Origin: Oceanimonas pelagia
GTDB taxonomy: Bacteria; Pseudomonadota; Gammaproteobacteria; Enterobacterales; Aeromonadaceae
NCBI RefSeq assembly: GCF_030849025.1
Contig: NZ_CP118224.1
Location: forward strand, 1,534,001 to 1,598,000
DNA length: 64,000 bases
Direction: 5' to 3'
The notes under the pieces were generated by a model. That model searched no databases. It was not told the origin of the DNA and saw only the letters and a list, made by a program, of their open reading frames with translations. Below, one piece after another: positions 28,637-41,025 of this stretch (positions within the stretch are counted from its first letter, which is position 1; every line of letters starts with the position of its first letter). The translations under genes were made by a program, and so were the position numbers.

Positions 28637-29368
28637 TCAGCTACCGTGGGTGAGCAGCATGTGCCCCAGAATGCCCAGCAGAAAGCCGAACACCGCCCCC
28701 ATGGGCGGCGCCCAGTGACGCTCCAGCACCGCCTGAGGGGCGATGTCCTGAAACACCGAATACAGAATGCCGCCGGCGGCAAACAGCATGATGCCCGACA
28801 CCAGTGCCGGGTTGGCCGACAACCAGAAATAGCCCGCCAGCGCCGCCAGCGGCCCCAGCAGCGCCATGGCGACAAAGGATTTGACCGCCCGCCCCCGGCC
28901 ATTGCCCGGACGCGCACTTTCCGACAGCTCCCGGTAGGCATTAAAGCCTTCGGGCAGGTTCTGCAGCGCCATCAGTCCGGCCAGCAGCAGGGCGCCGCCC
29001 TGGCTGCCATAGGCAAAGGCCGCGCCCAGGGCCAGGGATTCGGGAATAAAGTCCGACAGCATGGCGGCCAGCTGGCCGGCCCGGGTTCTGAAATACGCCA
29101 GCAGCACATCCAGCGCCATAAAGGCCAGGCCGCCGCCGGCAAAACACAGTGCCACCGTGCTCACCTCGAGCCGCGCCGCCCCTTCCGGCACCAGCACCAG
29201 GGCCACCGCCGACAGCAGGGCGCCGCCGCCAAAGGCCACCACCGAATGCCGGAATTCGTTCTCCAGCCAGTCGGGATGAATGCGTTCAATGCGCGCCAGC
29301 AGCGCGCCGGCCGGCATGGCCAGCCCCGCCATCAGGGTAAAGACGATCATCAGCAAAACATCGGTCAT
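28637..29368 (-). CDS. ZIP family divalent metal transporter
   Basis: A 243-residue inner-membrane protein with about eight hydrophobic segments. The ZIP metal-site helices read DFIPESLALGAAFAYG (TM4) and LQNLPEGFNAYREL (TM5), with an Asp or Gln where classical ZIPs have His before xxPE. That substitution may change metal preference; Zn, Fe or Mn transport cannot be told apart. It is a single gene with AAGGAG before the ATG at 29368. Confidence 0.85.
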   Translation of the reverse strand: MTDVLLMIVFTLMAGLAMPAGALLARIERIHPDWLENEFRHSVVAFGGGALLSAVALVLVPEGAARLEVSTVALCFAGGGLAFMALDVLLAYFRTRAGQLAAMLSDFIPESLALGAAFAYGSQGGALLLAGLMALQNLPEGFNAYRELSESARPGNGRGRAVKSFVAMALLGPLAALAGYFWLSANPALVSGIMLFAAGGILYSVFQDIAPQAVLERHWAPPMGAVFGFLLGILGHMLLTHGS

Positions 29369-29422
29369 GGTGTGCTCCTTGGTTATTATCGCTGTCTGTG
29401 GGCGCCGGCGTGATCACGGCGC

Positions 29423-32131
29423 CTACGCCTCGCCCAGCTCGTATTCCAGCTGCTCCCGGCGCAGGCCGGCAAAGCGCTGCCAGCGGTTTTTGCCCTCCTG
29501 CTTGGCGGCATACATGGCCAGATCGGCCCGGCGCATCAGCTGATCGGCGTCCACCCCGTCAGCCGGATACACCGCCAGGCCCAGGCTGGCGGACACCCGC
29601 AAGGTCACCTCGCCCAGCTCGATGGGAGTGCTGGCTGCGGCGAGCAGACGGTCCATCACCTCATCGCCATCCTTCACCCCCTGCATGGCGGCCAGCACCG
29701 CCACGAACTCGTCGCCACCCATGCGTGCCAGGGTATCGTGTTCGCGCAGGCACTGCTGCATGCGGGCCCCCAACTGCCTGAGCAGCTCGTCTCCGGCATC
29801 GTGACCGTGGGTATCGTTGACCGCCTTGAAGCCATCCAGATCCAGGTAGACCAGGCCCACGGCGCCGCCCTGACGGCGACAGGCGGCCAGCGCCTGTTGC
29901 AGCCGGTCGGCCAGCAACAGCCGGTTGGGCAGTCCGGTCAGGGCGTCGTAATGAGCAATGCGCTCCAGCTTCTCCTGCTGGTCCAGCAGCGTGGTAATGT
30001 CCGAAAACATAAACACAAAATGCCGGGAATGACCGGTCGCATCCTGCACCCGGCTCACACTCAGCATCTGCGCATACTGTTCACCGCTTCGGCGCCGGCT
30101 CCACACCTCTCCCTGCCAGTAACCATGGGCCGCCAGGGCCTGCCAGATTTCTCCGTAGCAGGCCGGTGCATGCCGGCCCGAATGCAACTGGCTGGCCTCC
30201 TGGTGCAGCACCTCTTCACGCCCGTAGCCGGTAATGCGGGTGAACGACTCGTTCACATCGAGAATAATGCCGCCTTCGTCGGTGATCATGATGGCTTCGC
30301 GGGTGTGGCTGAACACGCTCGCCGCCAGCCGCAGATCCAGATCGGCCCGGCGCTGGGCGGTGATGTCGCTGAAGGCCACCACCAGGCTGTAGCTGGCATG
30401 GCCGAGGGGCGTGGCGCTGACGTTCAGCCAGCGCCGCTCTTCGCCGGACTGCAACGACACCACCACATCGTGCACCGGCCGGCCTTCGGCCAGGGCCCGG
30501 GAGCTGGCAAACTCTTCCCGGGGCATGGGACTGCCGTCTTCCCGCAGCACCCGCCAGCCCTGATTGGCATAGACTTCCTCCAGCCGGTGCCGTGGGCGCA
30601 TGCCCAGCAGCCCCTCGGCGGCGGCGTTGCAGTGCACGATCAACCCTTGCCGGTCGGTCAGGGCAATGCCCATGGGCAAAAAGGCCACTATGGTGCGCAG
30701 GCGCTCTTCGTTGTCGGCAATCACCGCCTGCTGCTGCTTGCGCTGGCTGATGTCCTGCAGGGTGCCCGACATGCGCTCCACCGCGCCGGCGGCGTTGCGC
30801 GCCAGCACCCTGCCCTTGACCAGCACCCAGGCGTAGCCGCCCCGGCGGTGGCGCAGCCGCAGCTCCACCTCCAGCCGCTCGCCGTGTCCGGCCTGCACCC
30901 GCTGCCAGGCGGCAAACAGGGCGGCCGCATCCTGGCCATGAAACAGGCCGCGCAGTTGCCGGCCGCTGAAGGGACCGGGCCAGACTCTGGAGTAACCCGC
31001 GGGAACGGCACATTGCTCGCTGCAGTCCAGCCGGTCGCGCCCGGGCTGCCATTCCCAGGTGCCGATGCCGGTACCCCAGATCACTTCCTCCAGCCGGCGG
31101 CTTTGTTCCCGGTAGGCACGGCGGCTCTGGCGCACCTGATAGTGTTTGCCCACCAGTGCCGCCAGGCTGAGGCTGAGCAACAACAGCAGCACGCACACAA
31201 ACACCAGCCAGGGGCCGTAGTAGCGCCACAGCGCCAGCAGGCTGGGCTCTTCTTCGGCGTCAAAGGGTGGCTGGCGCAGGCGCCGGGCCAGGTTTTCCAC
31301 CGGCAGATAGTCCCCCGGCGGGGCAAAGCCTTCAATGCCGGCGGCCAGCGCCGCCGGGTGGTTGTGCTCCAGCGCCATCAGCGCGCTGGCAATGCGGCGC
31401 ACCTGCTGCATCGACACGCGCGGCAGTGCCAGAAAGGGCCATTCCGGATACAGGCGGGTTGACACCGCATAGGGAAACCCGGGCAGGCTCTGGGCATTGA
31501 TCACCCTGAACTGACGTTGCTGCTCCTCGGGCAGGCTTTCAAGAATACCGGTGCGCACAAAACCGGCATCGGCCCGCCCTTCCAGCAGGGTGGCAATGAC
31601 CCCGTCATGCCCGCCCACCACGGTCAGGGTGGTGTCCTTTTCCGGTCTGATGCCCGCCTCCAGCAGCTCCAGCGCCTGGGTTTGATAGCCGCCGAGAAAG
31701 CGCGTGCCGGGAATGGCAATATGGCGATGGCGCAAATCCTCAAGCGTCGTCAGCTCGGTGCGATCCCTGCGAGCCAGGATCACCCCGCCCAGGGCGCTGG
31801 CGGCCCGGCCCTGCTCACGGCTTATTTTGGTGGCCAGCACCCCGGTCAGGGCATTGTGGCTGCGCAGCAGCAGGTAGTGGCTGGGGTTGGTAAACACCAG
31901 ATCCAGACCGTTGCGGGACAGCTCGGTTTCCATTTCGTCCTGATCCAGCACCAGCAGGCGCACTCGCGCATCGGGCAACTGCGCACTCAGATAGTCGGCC
32001 AGGGGCTGATACATGGTGACCATCATGGGTTTGGGCCGGTAGGCAAACACCCCCAGGGTAAGCAGCTGTTCGGCCCGGGCCGGCAGCGCCAGCAGGCAGA
32101 ACAGCAACAGGGCAAGACGATGCCGGCTCAT
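29423..32131 (-). CDS. Diguanylate cyclase with PhnD-like sensor and PAS domains
   Basis: A 902-residue membrane protein. A signal peptide (to about ALPARAEQ, residue 21) precedes a periplasmic PhnD/phosphonate-type binding domain (LGVFAYRPKPMMVTMYQPLA, DLVFTNPSHYLLLR). A transmembrane helix lies near residues 310-330 (LVFVCVLLLLLSLSLAALVG). Two or three PAS domains follow (SDITAQRRADLDLRLAASVF), then GGDEF near residue 805 (RMGGDEFVAVLAAM). An RxxD inhibitory site (REHD) lies five residues before GGDEF. No EAL domain. It should make c-di-GMP in response to a periplasmic ligand. Its start overlaps the stop of the upstream binding-protein gene (ATGA). Confidence 0.9.
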   Translation of the reverse strand: MSRHRLALLLFCLLALPARAEQLLTLGVFAYRPKPMMVTMYQPLADYLSAQLPDARVRLLVLDQDEMETELSRNGLDLVFTNPSHYLLLRSHNALTGVLATKISREQGRAASALGGVILARRDRTELTTLEDLRHRHIAIPGTRFLGGYQTQALELLEAGIRPEKDTTLTVVGGHDGVIATLLEGRADAGFVRTGILESLPEEQQRQFRVINAQSLPGFPYAVSTRLYPEWPFLALPRVSMQQVRRIASALMALEHNHPAALAAGIEGFAPPGDYLPVENLARRLRQPPFDAEEEPSLLALWRYYGPWLVFVCVLLLLLSLSLAALVGKHYQVRQSRRAYREQSRRLEEVIWGTGIGTWEWQPGRDRLDCSEQCAVPAGYSRVWPGPFSGRQLRGLFHGQDAAALFAAWQRVQAGHGERLEVELRLRHRRGGYAWVLVKGRVLARNAAGAVERMSGTLQDISQRKQQQAVIADNEERLRTIVAFLPMGIALTDRQGLIVHCNAAAEGLLGMRPRHRLEEVYANQGWRVLREDGSPMPREEFASSRALAEGRPVHDVVVSLQSGEERRWLNVSATPLGHASYSLVVAFSDITAQRRADLDLRLAASVFSHTREAIMITDEGGIILDVNESFTRITGYGREEVLHQEASQLHSGRHAPACYGEIWQALAAHGYWQGEVWSRRRSGEQYAQMLSVSRVQDATGHSRHFVFMFSDITTLLDQQEKLERIAHYDALTGLPNRLLLADRLQQALAACRRQGGAVGLVYLDLDGFKAVNDTHGHDAGDELLRQLGARMQQCLREHDTLARMGGDEFVAVLAAMQGVKDGDEVMDRLLAAASTPIELGEVTLRVSASLGLAVYPADGVDADQLMRRADLAMYAAKQEGKNRWQRFAGLRREQLEYELGEA

Positions 32132-33075
32132 GCCTTGTCCTCGGGCAGCCAGCGGGAAGTAAACAGCCCCTGCAACCGGTCGGGTCTGGGCAGCAGCCCA
32201 TGGTCCAGCATGATGTCGTGCAGTTGCCGGGCCGCCCCGGCCAGCCGGCTGTCCGGGTTATCCAGATAACGGCGATTGGCGGAGAGGTTGGGCATGACCA
32301 CACCGGCCAGCGCCTGCTCCACTTGCGCCGGGGTTACCTGCTGTCGTCCGGCAATACGGTAGAGGGCATCCTGGCGATTGGTGCGAAGATGTTCCAGAGC
32401 CCGAAAATGATAGTGCACCAGGCTGGCCAGGGGCTCGGCGGCGGTATCGGCGCGTACCGCCAGCACGTCGAAAATGGTGTCGGGCAGGCTGCGGCTGTCA
32501 AACAGCCGTTCACCACCGTTTTCCAGCAGCCGTCCGGCAATGGGCTCATAACTGATCACCGCATCGACCCGGCCGGCCTGCCAGGCCGCCAGTTGCTCGT
32601 CGGGCGCCAGCTCCACCAGCTGCAGCGCCGAACGCGGCAGTCCGGCCCTGTGCAGCACCCGGTTCAGCATCAGTGCCCCCAGGGCGGTGGACTCCACCCC
32701 CAGACGTGTGCCGGCCAGCTGTTCAAGATGCCGAATGCCGGGGCGGACCACCAGCATGTCGGCCCCCGCCGACACATCAAACACAGCGGCAATGGTCAGG
32801 GGAATGTCCTGGCTGCGCGCCAGCAACACTTCGTCCAGGGTCAGGCAGGCTCCGTCCAGCTCGCCCCGGCGCAGCCCCTTGAGGGAGTCGGTGGCGCTGG
32901 CCCCCGACACCAGGCGCACACTGTCGGGCAGCCAGTTGAGGTTGCGGGCAAGATACAGGGTTTCGTAGCCGATCCAGGCATGAATGCCAAGACGCAGTGG
33001 TGCGCCGGGGCCACAGCCCAGCAGCGGCAGCGCCGCCAGGCTGGCGAAACCGGTAAGAAAACGACGGCGTTCCAT
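32128..33075 (-). CDS. Orphan NMT1/SsuA-like substrate-binding lipoprotein
   Basis: A 315-residue exported binding protein. ATG 33075 (MERRRFLTGFASLAALPLLG) follows AGGAG. The signal has an RR pair and ends in a lipobox-like LLGC, so Cys20 may be lipidated. The mature part resembles NMT1/SsuA/TauA binding proteins (LRLGIHAWIGYETLYLAR, ELDGACLTLDEVLLA, VDAVISYEPIAGRLLENGG). No permease or ATPase gene is nearby. The ATGA overlap with the diguanylate cyclase suggests it feeds ligand to that sensor instead of to an ABC transporter. The ligand is unknown. Confidence 0.85.
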   Translation of the reverse strand: MERRRFLTGFASLAALPLLGCGPGAPLRLGIHAWIGYETLYLARNLNWLPDSVRLVSGASATDSLKGLRRGELDGACLTLDEVLLARSQDIPLTIAAVFDVSAGADMLVVRPGIRHLEQLAGTRLGVESTALGALMLNRVLHRAGLPRSALQLVELAPDEQLAAWQAGRVDAVISYEPIAGRLLENGGERLFDSRSLPDTIFDVLAVRADTAAEPLASLVHYHFRALEHLRTNRQDALYRIAGRQQVTPAQVEQALAGVVMPNLSANRRYLDNPDSRLAGAARQLHDIMLDHGLLPRPDRLQGLFTSRWLPEDKA

Positions 33076-33414
33076 GTAGTGGGCCTCTCCTGGCCGGTAA
33101 GCGGGGTACCCTGAGCCCGGCCCCGCAGGCCGGATGACGCGGGCAGCACCCAATCCTGTGGGCAAATGTACACAATAGGCCGGCTATTTTTGCATAGATT
33201 CATTCGAGTAAAAAGTATTCGCCCGCTGACCATAAAAAGACCAGCCGAAACGATGCGGCGGCATATTGCCGAGTGGTGAAAATGCAGTGGATTGCGCCAA
33301 TCACCATACCGTTGCCATGTTTAATGCCGGCCGAGCTGGCCTTATAGCGCAGATCTTGCCACACACCACCTGTCTCAAACGGGAGCAGTCTCACACAAAA
33401 CCATGAATTGACGG
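33076..33414. other. Intergenic region before the his promoter
   Basis: 339 nt between the binding-lipoprotein start and the his promoter. I see no credible gene, repeat or RNA; it must hold the promoter of the lipoprotein/cyclase pair on the minus strand, but no strong -35/-10 pair stands out. Confidence 0.5.
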
Positions 33415-33443
33415 TTGGCAAAACGGCACCGGCTTGCTATGGT
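33415..33443 (+). promoter_or_regulatory. Promoter of the his operon
   Basis: TTGGCA (33415-33420), 17-nt spacer, TATGGT (33438-33443) with an extended TGC just before the -10. It lies about 40 nt upstream of the leader peptide. Confidence 0.7.
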
Positions 33444-33484
33444 GATTGCGTTTTCAACGAATTGAACGAGCCGAATACAGCATC

Positions 33485-33532
33485 ATGAACTTCCTGCACA
33501 CCGCCAAGCATCACCATCATCATCCACACTAG
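33485..33532 (+). CDS. hisL: his operon leader peptide
   Basis: A 15-residue peptide, [15 protein letters not shown], with seven His, five in a row at positions 9-13, ending in TAG. Ribosome stalling on these codons when His-tRNA is low would favour the antiterminator downstream. It sits between the his promoter and the attenuator, exactly where HisL is expected, and is too short for routine gene calling. Confidence 0.95.
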   Translation: MNFLHTAKHHHHHPH

Positions 33533-33550
33533 TCTTTCAGAATGCTTTTT

Positions 33551-33629
33551 CTGGAAGACCTTGCGCTTGGCGGCTTCCAGCAGGACAGAATTTATGACCC
33601 CCGGAAGCATCGCTTTCGGGGGTTTTTCG
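33551..33629 (+). terminator. his attenuator (terminator/antiterminator)
   Basis: Four pairing segments: 1 (CTGGAAG, 33551-33557), 2 (GCTTCCAG, 33573-33580), 3 (33597-33608) and 4 (33612-33623). 1:2 and 3:4 can form together; 3:4 is a 12-bp stem, loop ATC, followed by TTTT, an intrinsic terminator. Alternatively GCTTCC of segment 2 pairs with GGAAGC of segment 3 and removes the terminator. This is classical histidine attenuation. Confidence 0.9.
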
Positions 33630-33665
33630 TTTCAGGACTCACATCACCAACAAGGAACACAGCTT

Positions 33666-34568
33666 ATGACTTTGGATAAAACCCGCCTTCGCATTGCGAT
33701 TCAGAAGTCCGGTCGTCTGAGCAAGGAATGCCAGCAGCTGCTCAAGGGCTGCGGCGTCAAGCTCAACCTGCGCGAGCAGCGGCTGATCGCCCATGCCGAA
33801 AACATGCCCATCGATCTGCTGCTGGTGCGCGACGACGACATTCCCGGCCTGGTGATGGACGGCGTGGTGGATCTCGGCGTGGTGGGTGAAAACGTGCTGG
33901 AAGAAACCCTGATGGACCGCCAGGCCCAGGGCGAGGCCGCCGACTACAGTGTGCTCAAGCGCCTCGACTTCGGCGGCTGCCGGCTGTCGCTGGCGGTGGC
34001 CGACGACTTCGACTATCAAGGCCCGCAAAGCCTGGAAGGCAGGCGCATCGCCACCTCCTACCCCTGGCTGCTGAAGCGCTTTATGGATGCGCAGGGCGTG
34101 AAGTTCAAGAGCGTGATGCTGAACGGCTCGGTGGAAGTGGCGCCCCGCGCCGGCGTGGCCGACGCCATCTGCGATCTGGTGTCGACCGGCGCCACCCTGG
34201 AGGCCAACGGCCTGGTGGAAGCCGACGTCATCTTCCGTTCCAAGGCGGTGCTGATCCAGAGCGGCAACGCCCTGCCCGCCGGCAAGCAGCAAATTGTGGA
34301 CAAGCTGCTGCCCCGCATTCAGGGCCTGCAACAGGCGCGGGAAAGCAAATACATCATGCTGCACGCTCCCAAGGACAAGCTGGAGCAGGTGATCGATCTG
34401 CTGCCCGGCGCCGAGCGCCCCACCATTATGCAGCTGGCGGGCGAGACCAACCAGGTGGCCATTCACATGGTAAGCAGCGAAGACATGTTCTGGGAAACCA
34501 TGGAAGGCCTCAAGGCCCTGGGCGCCTCCTCCATTCTGGTGCTACCCATTGAGAAGATGATGGAGTAA
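33666..34568 (+). CDS. hisG: ATP phosphoribosyltransferase
   Basis: A 300-residue long-form (HisG-L) enzyme with its own C-terminal regulatory domain, so no HisZ is needed. ATG 33666 ([20 protein letters not shown]) follows AAGGA. Core motifs are [14 protein letters not shown] and [14 protein letters not shown]. It makes phosphoribosyl-ATP, the first and feedback-inhibited step of histidine synthesis. It is first after the attenuator; hisD follows by 3 nt. Confidence 0.98.
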   Translation: MTLDKTRLRIAIQKSGRLSKECQQLLKGCGVKLNLREQRLIAHAENMPIDLLLVRDDDIPGLVMDGVVDLGVVGENVLEETLMDRQAQGEAADYSVLKRLDFGGCRLSLAVADDFDYQGPQSLEGRRIATSYPWLLKRFMDAQGVKFKSVMLNGSVEVAPRAGVADAICDLVSTGATLEANGLVEADVIFRSKAVLIQSGNALPAGKQQIVDKLLPRIQGLQQARESKYIMLHAPKDKLEQVIDLLPGAERPTIMQLAGETNQVAIHMVSSEDMFWETMEGLKALGASSILVLPIEKMME

Positions 34569-34571
34569 GCC

Positions 34572-35864
34572 ATGAACACCCTGGACTGGAACCAACTGAG
34601 CGCGGCCGAGCAGGCCGCCGCCCTGCGCCGCCCCGCCCTGGAGCAGAGCGGCCGCGAGGCGCAGGTAGCCGGCATTATCACCAAGGTGCGCGAAGGGGGC
34701 GATGCCGCCCTGCTCGATCTCACCCGTACTCTGGACCGCGCCGAGCGCGACACCCTTGAACTGACCGAGGCGGAGATCACCGCCGCCAGCGAGCGAGTGG
34801 ATGACGAGCTGAAGGCCGCCATTGAGCTGGCCATCGGCAATATCGAGGCCTTTCACCGCGCCCAGCTGCCCACCCCCGTGATCCAGGACACCAGCCCCGG
34901 CGTGCGCTGCGAGCTGCACTTTCAGCCCATTACCAAGGTGGGCCTGTATGTGCCCGGCGGCAGCGCGCCGCTGGTGTCTACCGTGATGATGCTGGCCATT
35001 CCGGCCCGCCTGGCCGGCTGCGAGCGGGTGGTGCTGTGCTCGCCGCCGCCCATCAACGACGCCATTGTCTACACCGCCAAACGCTGCGGCGTAGACGCCA
35101 TCTATGCCCTGGGCGGCGCCCAGGCGGTGGCGGCCATGGCCTATGGCAGCGAAACCGTCACCAAGGTGGACAAAATCTTCGGCCCGGGCAATGCCTGGGT
35201 GACCGAGGCCAAGCAGCAGGTGTCGAGTGATGTGGACGGCGCCGCCATCGACATGCCCGCCGGCCCGTCGGAAGTGCTGGTGATCGCCGACGAGTTCGCC
35301 GATGCCGACTTTATTGCCTCCGACTTGCTGTCTCAGGCCGAACACGGCCCCGACTCCCAGGTGATCCTGGTGACCCCGAGCCGGGACTTTGCCGCCAGGG
35401 TGGATGAGGCCCTGGCGCGCCAGCTCACCGCCCTCTCCCGGGCCGACATCGCCCGCCGGGCCCTGAGTGAGAGCCGCACCTTCATTTGCAGCAACCTGGA
35501 GCAGGCGGCGGAGATCTCCAATGCCTATGCCCCCGAGCACCTGATTGTGCAGACCGAAAACCCGCGCGCCCTGCTGCCCCGGCTCAAGAATGCCGGCTCC
35601 ATCTTCCTGGGCGCCTGGACCCCGGAGTCGGTGGGCGACTACGCCAGCGGCACCAACCATACCCTGCCCACCTATGGCTATGCGCGCACCTACTCCAGCC
35701 TGGGGCTGGCCGACTACCAGCGCCGCTACACGGTGCAGGAGCTGAGCCCCCAAGGCCTGCGCGCCATTGGCCCGGCGGTGGAACTGCTGGCCGCCACCGA
35801 AACCCTGGATGCCCACAAAAACGCCGTGACCCTGCGCCTGGCGAAACTGGAGAAACAAGCATGA
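34572..35864 (+). CDS. hisD: Histidinol dehydrogenase
   Basis: A 430-residue zinc enzyme performing the last two oxidations, histidinol to histidine, with NAD+. Signatures are [47 protein letters not shown] and [13 protein letters not shown] with catalytic/zinc residues; the tail [18 protein letters not shown] is also diagnostic. It ends in an ATGA overlap with hisC. Confidence 0.98.
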   Translation: MNTLDWNQLSAAEQAAALRRPALEQSGREAQVAGIITKVREGGDAALLDLTRTLDRAERDTLELTEAEITAASERVDDELKAAIELAIGNIEAFHRAQLPTPVIQDTSPGVRCELHFQPITKVGLYVPGGSAPLVSTVMMLAIPARLAGCERVVLCSPPPINDAIVYTAKRCGVDAIYALGGAQAVAAMAYGSETVTKVDKIFGPGNAWVTEAKQQVSSDVDGAAIDMPAGPSEVLVIADEFADADFIASDLLSQAEHGPDSQVILVTPSRDFAARVDEALARQLTALSRADIARRALSESRTFICSNLEQAAEISNAYAPEHLIVQTENPRALLPRLKNAGSIFLGAWTPESVGDYASGTNHTLPTYGYARTYSSLGLADYQRRYTVQELSPQGLRAIGPAVELLAATETLDAHKNAVTLRLAKLEKQA

Positions 35865-36919
35865 GCCTGACTCAACTGGCCCGGGCCAGAGTGCAGCAAC
35901 TGACCCCCTATCAGTCCGCCCGGCGCATTGGCGGCCAGGGTCATGTGTGGCTGAACGCCAACGAAGCCGCCGACAGCGGCCAGTTCAACCTCGATTGCGG
36001 GCGGCTGAACCGCTACCCCGAGTGTCAGCCGCCGGCGGTGATCAACGCCTATGCCGCCTATGCCGGCGTGGCACCGGAGCGGGTGCTGGTGAGCCGGGGC
36101 GGCGACGAAGGCATTGAGCTGTTGATCCGCACCTTTTGCGAGCCCGGTGAAGACCGCATTCTGATCTGCCCGCCCACCTACGGCATGTATGCCATCAGCG
36201 CCGAGACCAACGGCGTGGACGTGGTGGAAGTGCCCCTCACCGACGCCCGCCAGCCGGACTTCGACGGCATTATCGCCCGCCTCGACAAGGTGAAGCTGGT
36301 GTTTCTGTGCTCCCCCAACAACCCCACCGGCGACCTGGTGGACCAGGCCGGTCTGGTGCGGCTGCTCAATGCCGCCAGGGGCCGCGCCCTGGTGGTGGTG
36401 GACGAGGCCTACATCGAGTTCTGCCCCGAGCACAGCCAGGCAGAGCTGCTGAACGACTACGACGGCCTGGTGATCATCCGCACCCTGTCCAAGGCTTTTG
36501 GTCTGGCGGGTATTCGCTGCGGCTTTACCCTGGCCAGCCCCGAGGTGATCGGCCTGCTGCTGAAGGTGATTGCCCCCTACCCGGTGCCGGATCCGGTGGC
36601 ACAGATTGCCGCCCAGGCGCTGAGCGAACAGGGCCTGGTGCTGATGCGCGGCCGGGTGGACGAAATTAACCGGCTCAAGGCCGGGCTGGCCGGAAAGCTT
36701 GAGCGGCACGACCAGGTGAAACAGGTGTTCGCCCCCAATGGCAACTACCTGCTGGTGCGCTTTGCCCCGGGCAGTGAAATGTTTGCCCGCATGAGCCGGG
36801 CCGGTATCATATTGCGCGACTTTGCAAGCAAGCCGGGACTGGCCGACTGCATTCGCATTACCATCGGCAACCGTGCCGAGATGGACGCGGTACTGAACGT
36901 ACTGCAAAAGGAGCAATAA
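35861..36919 (+). CDS. hisC: Histidinol-phosphate aminotransferase
   Basis: A 352-residue class I PLP aminotransferase converting imidazole-acetol phosphate and Glu to histidinol phosphate. ATG 35861 overlaps the hisD stop; a longer open frame upstream is a hisD shadow. Motifs: [35 protein letters not shown] and the PLP Lys in [17 protein letters not shown]. hisB begins directly after its stop. Confidence 0.97.
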   Translation: MSLTQLARARVQQLTPYQSARRIGGQGHVWLNANEAADSGQFNLDCGRLNRYPECQPPAVINAYAAYAGVAPERVLVSRGGDEGIELLIRTFCEPGEDRILICPPTYGMYAISAETNGVDVVEVPLTDARQPDFDGIIARLDKVKLVFLCSPNNPTGDLVDQAGLVRLLNAARGRALVVVDEAYIEFCPEHSQAELLNDYDGLVIIRTLSKAFGLAGIRCGFTLASPEVIGLLLKVIAPYPVPDPVAQIAAQALSEQGLVLMRGRVDEINRLKAGLAGKLERHDQVKQVFAPNGNYLLVRFAPGSEMFARMSRAGIILRDFASKPGLADCIRITIGNRAEMDAVLNVLQKEQ

Positions 36920-37986
36920 GTGTCTAAGGAACGTATTCTTTTTATTGACCGCGACGGCACCCTGGTGGAAGAGCCGCCGGTCGACAAGCAGCTGGACCGC
37001 CTCGACAAACTGGCGTTTCTGCCCAACGCCATTCCGGCGCTGCTGACCCTGCAGAACGCCGGCTACCGGCTGGTGATGGTCACCAACCAGGACGGCCTGG
37101 GCACTGACAGCTTCCCTCAGGAAGACTTCGACGCCCCCCACAACCTGATGATGCAGATTTTCAGCTCTCAGGGCGTGCGCTTTGATGAGGTGCTGATCTG
37201 CCCGCACTTTCAGCACGACGACTGCGCCTGCCGCAAGCCGCGCCTGGGGCTGGTGAAAGACTACCTGCAGCAGGGCCGCATCGACTTTACCGACTCCTGG
37301 GTAATAGGCGATCGCCACACCGACATGCAGCTGGCCGAAAACATGGGCCTGCCCGGTTTGCACTATGGCCACAACAACCTGGGCTGGGACGAAATTGTGG
37401 CCCGGCTCACCAGCCGCGGCCGCACCGCCGAGGTGGTGCGCACCACCAGGGAAACCGACATTCGCGTGGAGCTGGATCTCGACCAGACCGGTGGCAGCCA
37501 GATCAGCACCGGCCTGCACTTTTTCGACCACATGCTCGATCAAATCGCCACCCATGGCGGCTTTCGCCTCAACGTAAAAGTGGACGGCGATCTGCACATT
37601 GACGATCACCACACGGTGGAAGACACCGCCCTGGCCCTGGGCGAGGCCCTGCGCAAGGCCCTCGGCAACAAGCGCGGTATTGGCCGTTTTGGCTTTGTGC
37701 TGCCCATGGACGAATGCGAAGCGGCGGTCACCCTGGACCTTTCCGGCCGCCCCTACATGAAGTTTGAAGGCGAATTCAAGCAGCCCAAGGCCGGCGATCT
37801 CAACGTGGAAATGGTGCCCCACTTCTTCCGCTCCCTGAGCGACAGCCTGGCCGCCAACATTCACCTCAAGGTGACCGGCGACAATACCCACCACATGGTG
37901 GAAAGCGTATTCAAGAGCTTTGGCCGCGCCCTGCGCCAGGCCATTCGGGTGGAAGGCAATGAGCTGCCGTCGAGCAAGGGGGTTTT

Positions 37987-37990
<4 letters not shown>
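36920..37990 (+). CDS. hisB: Bifunctional histidinol-phosphatase / imidazoleglycerol-phosphate dehydratase
   Basis: A 356-residue fusion of two enzymes. The N-terminal HAD phosphatase (residues 1-165) has [15 protein letters not shown] and a zinc loop [18 protein letters not shown]. The C-terminal IGP dehydratase has [15 protein letters not shown] and [17 protein letters not shown] metal motifs. The fused form is typical of Gammaproteobacteria. Start is GTG at 36920, immediately after the hisC stop. It overlaps hisH by GTGA. Confidence 0.98.
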
Positions 37991-40061
<2,071 letters not shown>

Positions 40062-40069
<8 letters not shown>

Positions 40070-40670
40070 TGCCAACAAGCTGGACTGGAACAAGGTAGAC
40101 GGCATGATGCCGGCGATTGTGCAGGACAGCCACAGCGGCCGGGTGCTGATGCTGGGCTATATGAACCAGGATGCCCTCGCCAAAACCCAGGAAACCGGTC
40201 ACGTCACCTTTTTCAGCCGCACCAAAAACCGGCTGTGGACCAAGGGTGAAAGCTCCGGCCATGTGCTCAAGCTGAAAGACATTTCCACCGACTGCGACCA
40301 GGACACCCTGCTGGTAATGGCCGAGCCGGTGGGCCCCACCTGCCATTTGGGCAATGTGTCCTGCTTTAACGAGCAACAGGCGCCGGCGCTGACCTTTTTG
40401 GCCGAGCTGGAACAGGTAATCGCCAGCCGCAAGGGCGCCGACCCCAAGTCCAGCTATACCGCCAGCCTGTATGCCAGCGGCACCAAGCGCATAGCGCAAA
40501 AGGTGGGTGAAGAAGGCGTGGAAACCGCCCTGGCCGCCACCGTGCACGACAAGGAAGAGCTGGTGAATGAATCCGCCGATCTGCTCTACCACCTTACCGT
40601 GCTGCTGCAGCAGGAAGGCCTGGAACTGGCCGACATCATGGCCAAACTCAAAGAGCGCCACAGCAAATAA
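40062..40670 (+). CDS. hisI: Bifunctional PRA-CH cyclohydrolase / PRA-PH pyrophosphatase
   Basis: A 202-residue HisIE fusion. The N-terminal cyclohydrolase has [20 protein letters not shown] and [13 protein letters not shown] with the zinc Cys in DCDQDTLL and CHLGNVSC. The C-terminal pyrophosphohydrolase has [19 protein letters not shown]. It catalyses steps 2 and 3. GTG 40062 overlaps the hisF stop. It is last in the operon, followed by a terminator. Confidence 0.98.
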
Positions 40671-40676
40671 CTTTCA

Positions 40677-40703
40677 AAAGCCGGGTTTCACGCCCGGCTT
40701 TTT
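40677..40703 (+). terminator. Terminator of the his operon
   Basis: A 9-bp stem (40677-40685 with 40693-40701, loop TTTCACG) ending in a T run, directly after the hisI stop. Confidence 0.9.
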
Positions 40704-40760
40704 AGTACGCCTGCAGGCCCCAATTTATTAGGGCAACCAGTTCAAAATCAACGAATTAAC

Positions 40761-40794
40761 CGTAGGTTGGCGATGAGCGCAGCGAATCCCAACA
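40761..40794 (+). repeat. REP-like dispersed element, copy 1
   Basis: This 34-nt element begins GTAGGTTGGCGATGAGCGC and ends AGCGAATCCCAACA. Two related arms lie at 63832-63913 in inverted arrangement. The whole gap 40704-41025 contains only this and the hairpin at 40992; no gene is credible there. Confidence 0.7.
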
Positions 40795-40991
40795 CTTCCC
40801 CTGGCCACCCCGCCGCCTGAACCATCGCAACCCGCCTGCAACGCCGTGCACATTCGTCGGCCCTGGGGCACTACTTCACGACACGCTTCAAGTACCTCCA
40901 TGTAACGCTCGGCAAATGCCATCCCTGGCATTTGATCGGTCGTGAAGCAGACACCCCGCACCCTCCTCAATCAGCTCATGCGCATCTTTCT

Positions 40992-41020
40992 CGTTCCCAC
41001 GCTCCGCGTGGGAATGCATA
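40992..41020 (+). repeat. Dispersed hairpin repeat
   Basis: TTCCCACGC (40994-41002) pairs with GCGTGGGAA (41006-41014), loop TCC, followed by TGCATA. This resembles a well-known family of dispersed palindromes in Proteobacteria; only one copy is in this window. Confidence 0.6.
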
Positions 41021-41025
41021 CCAGT

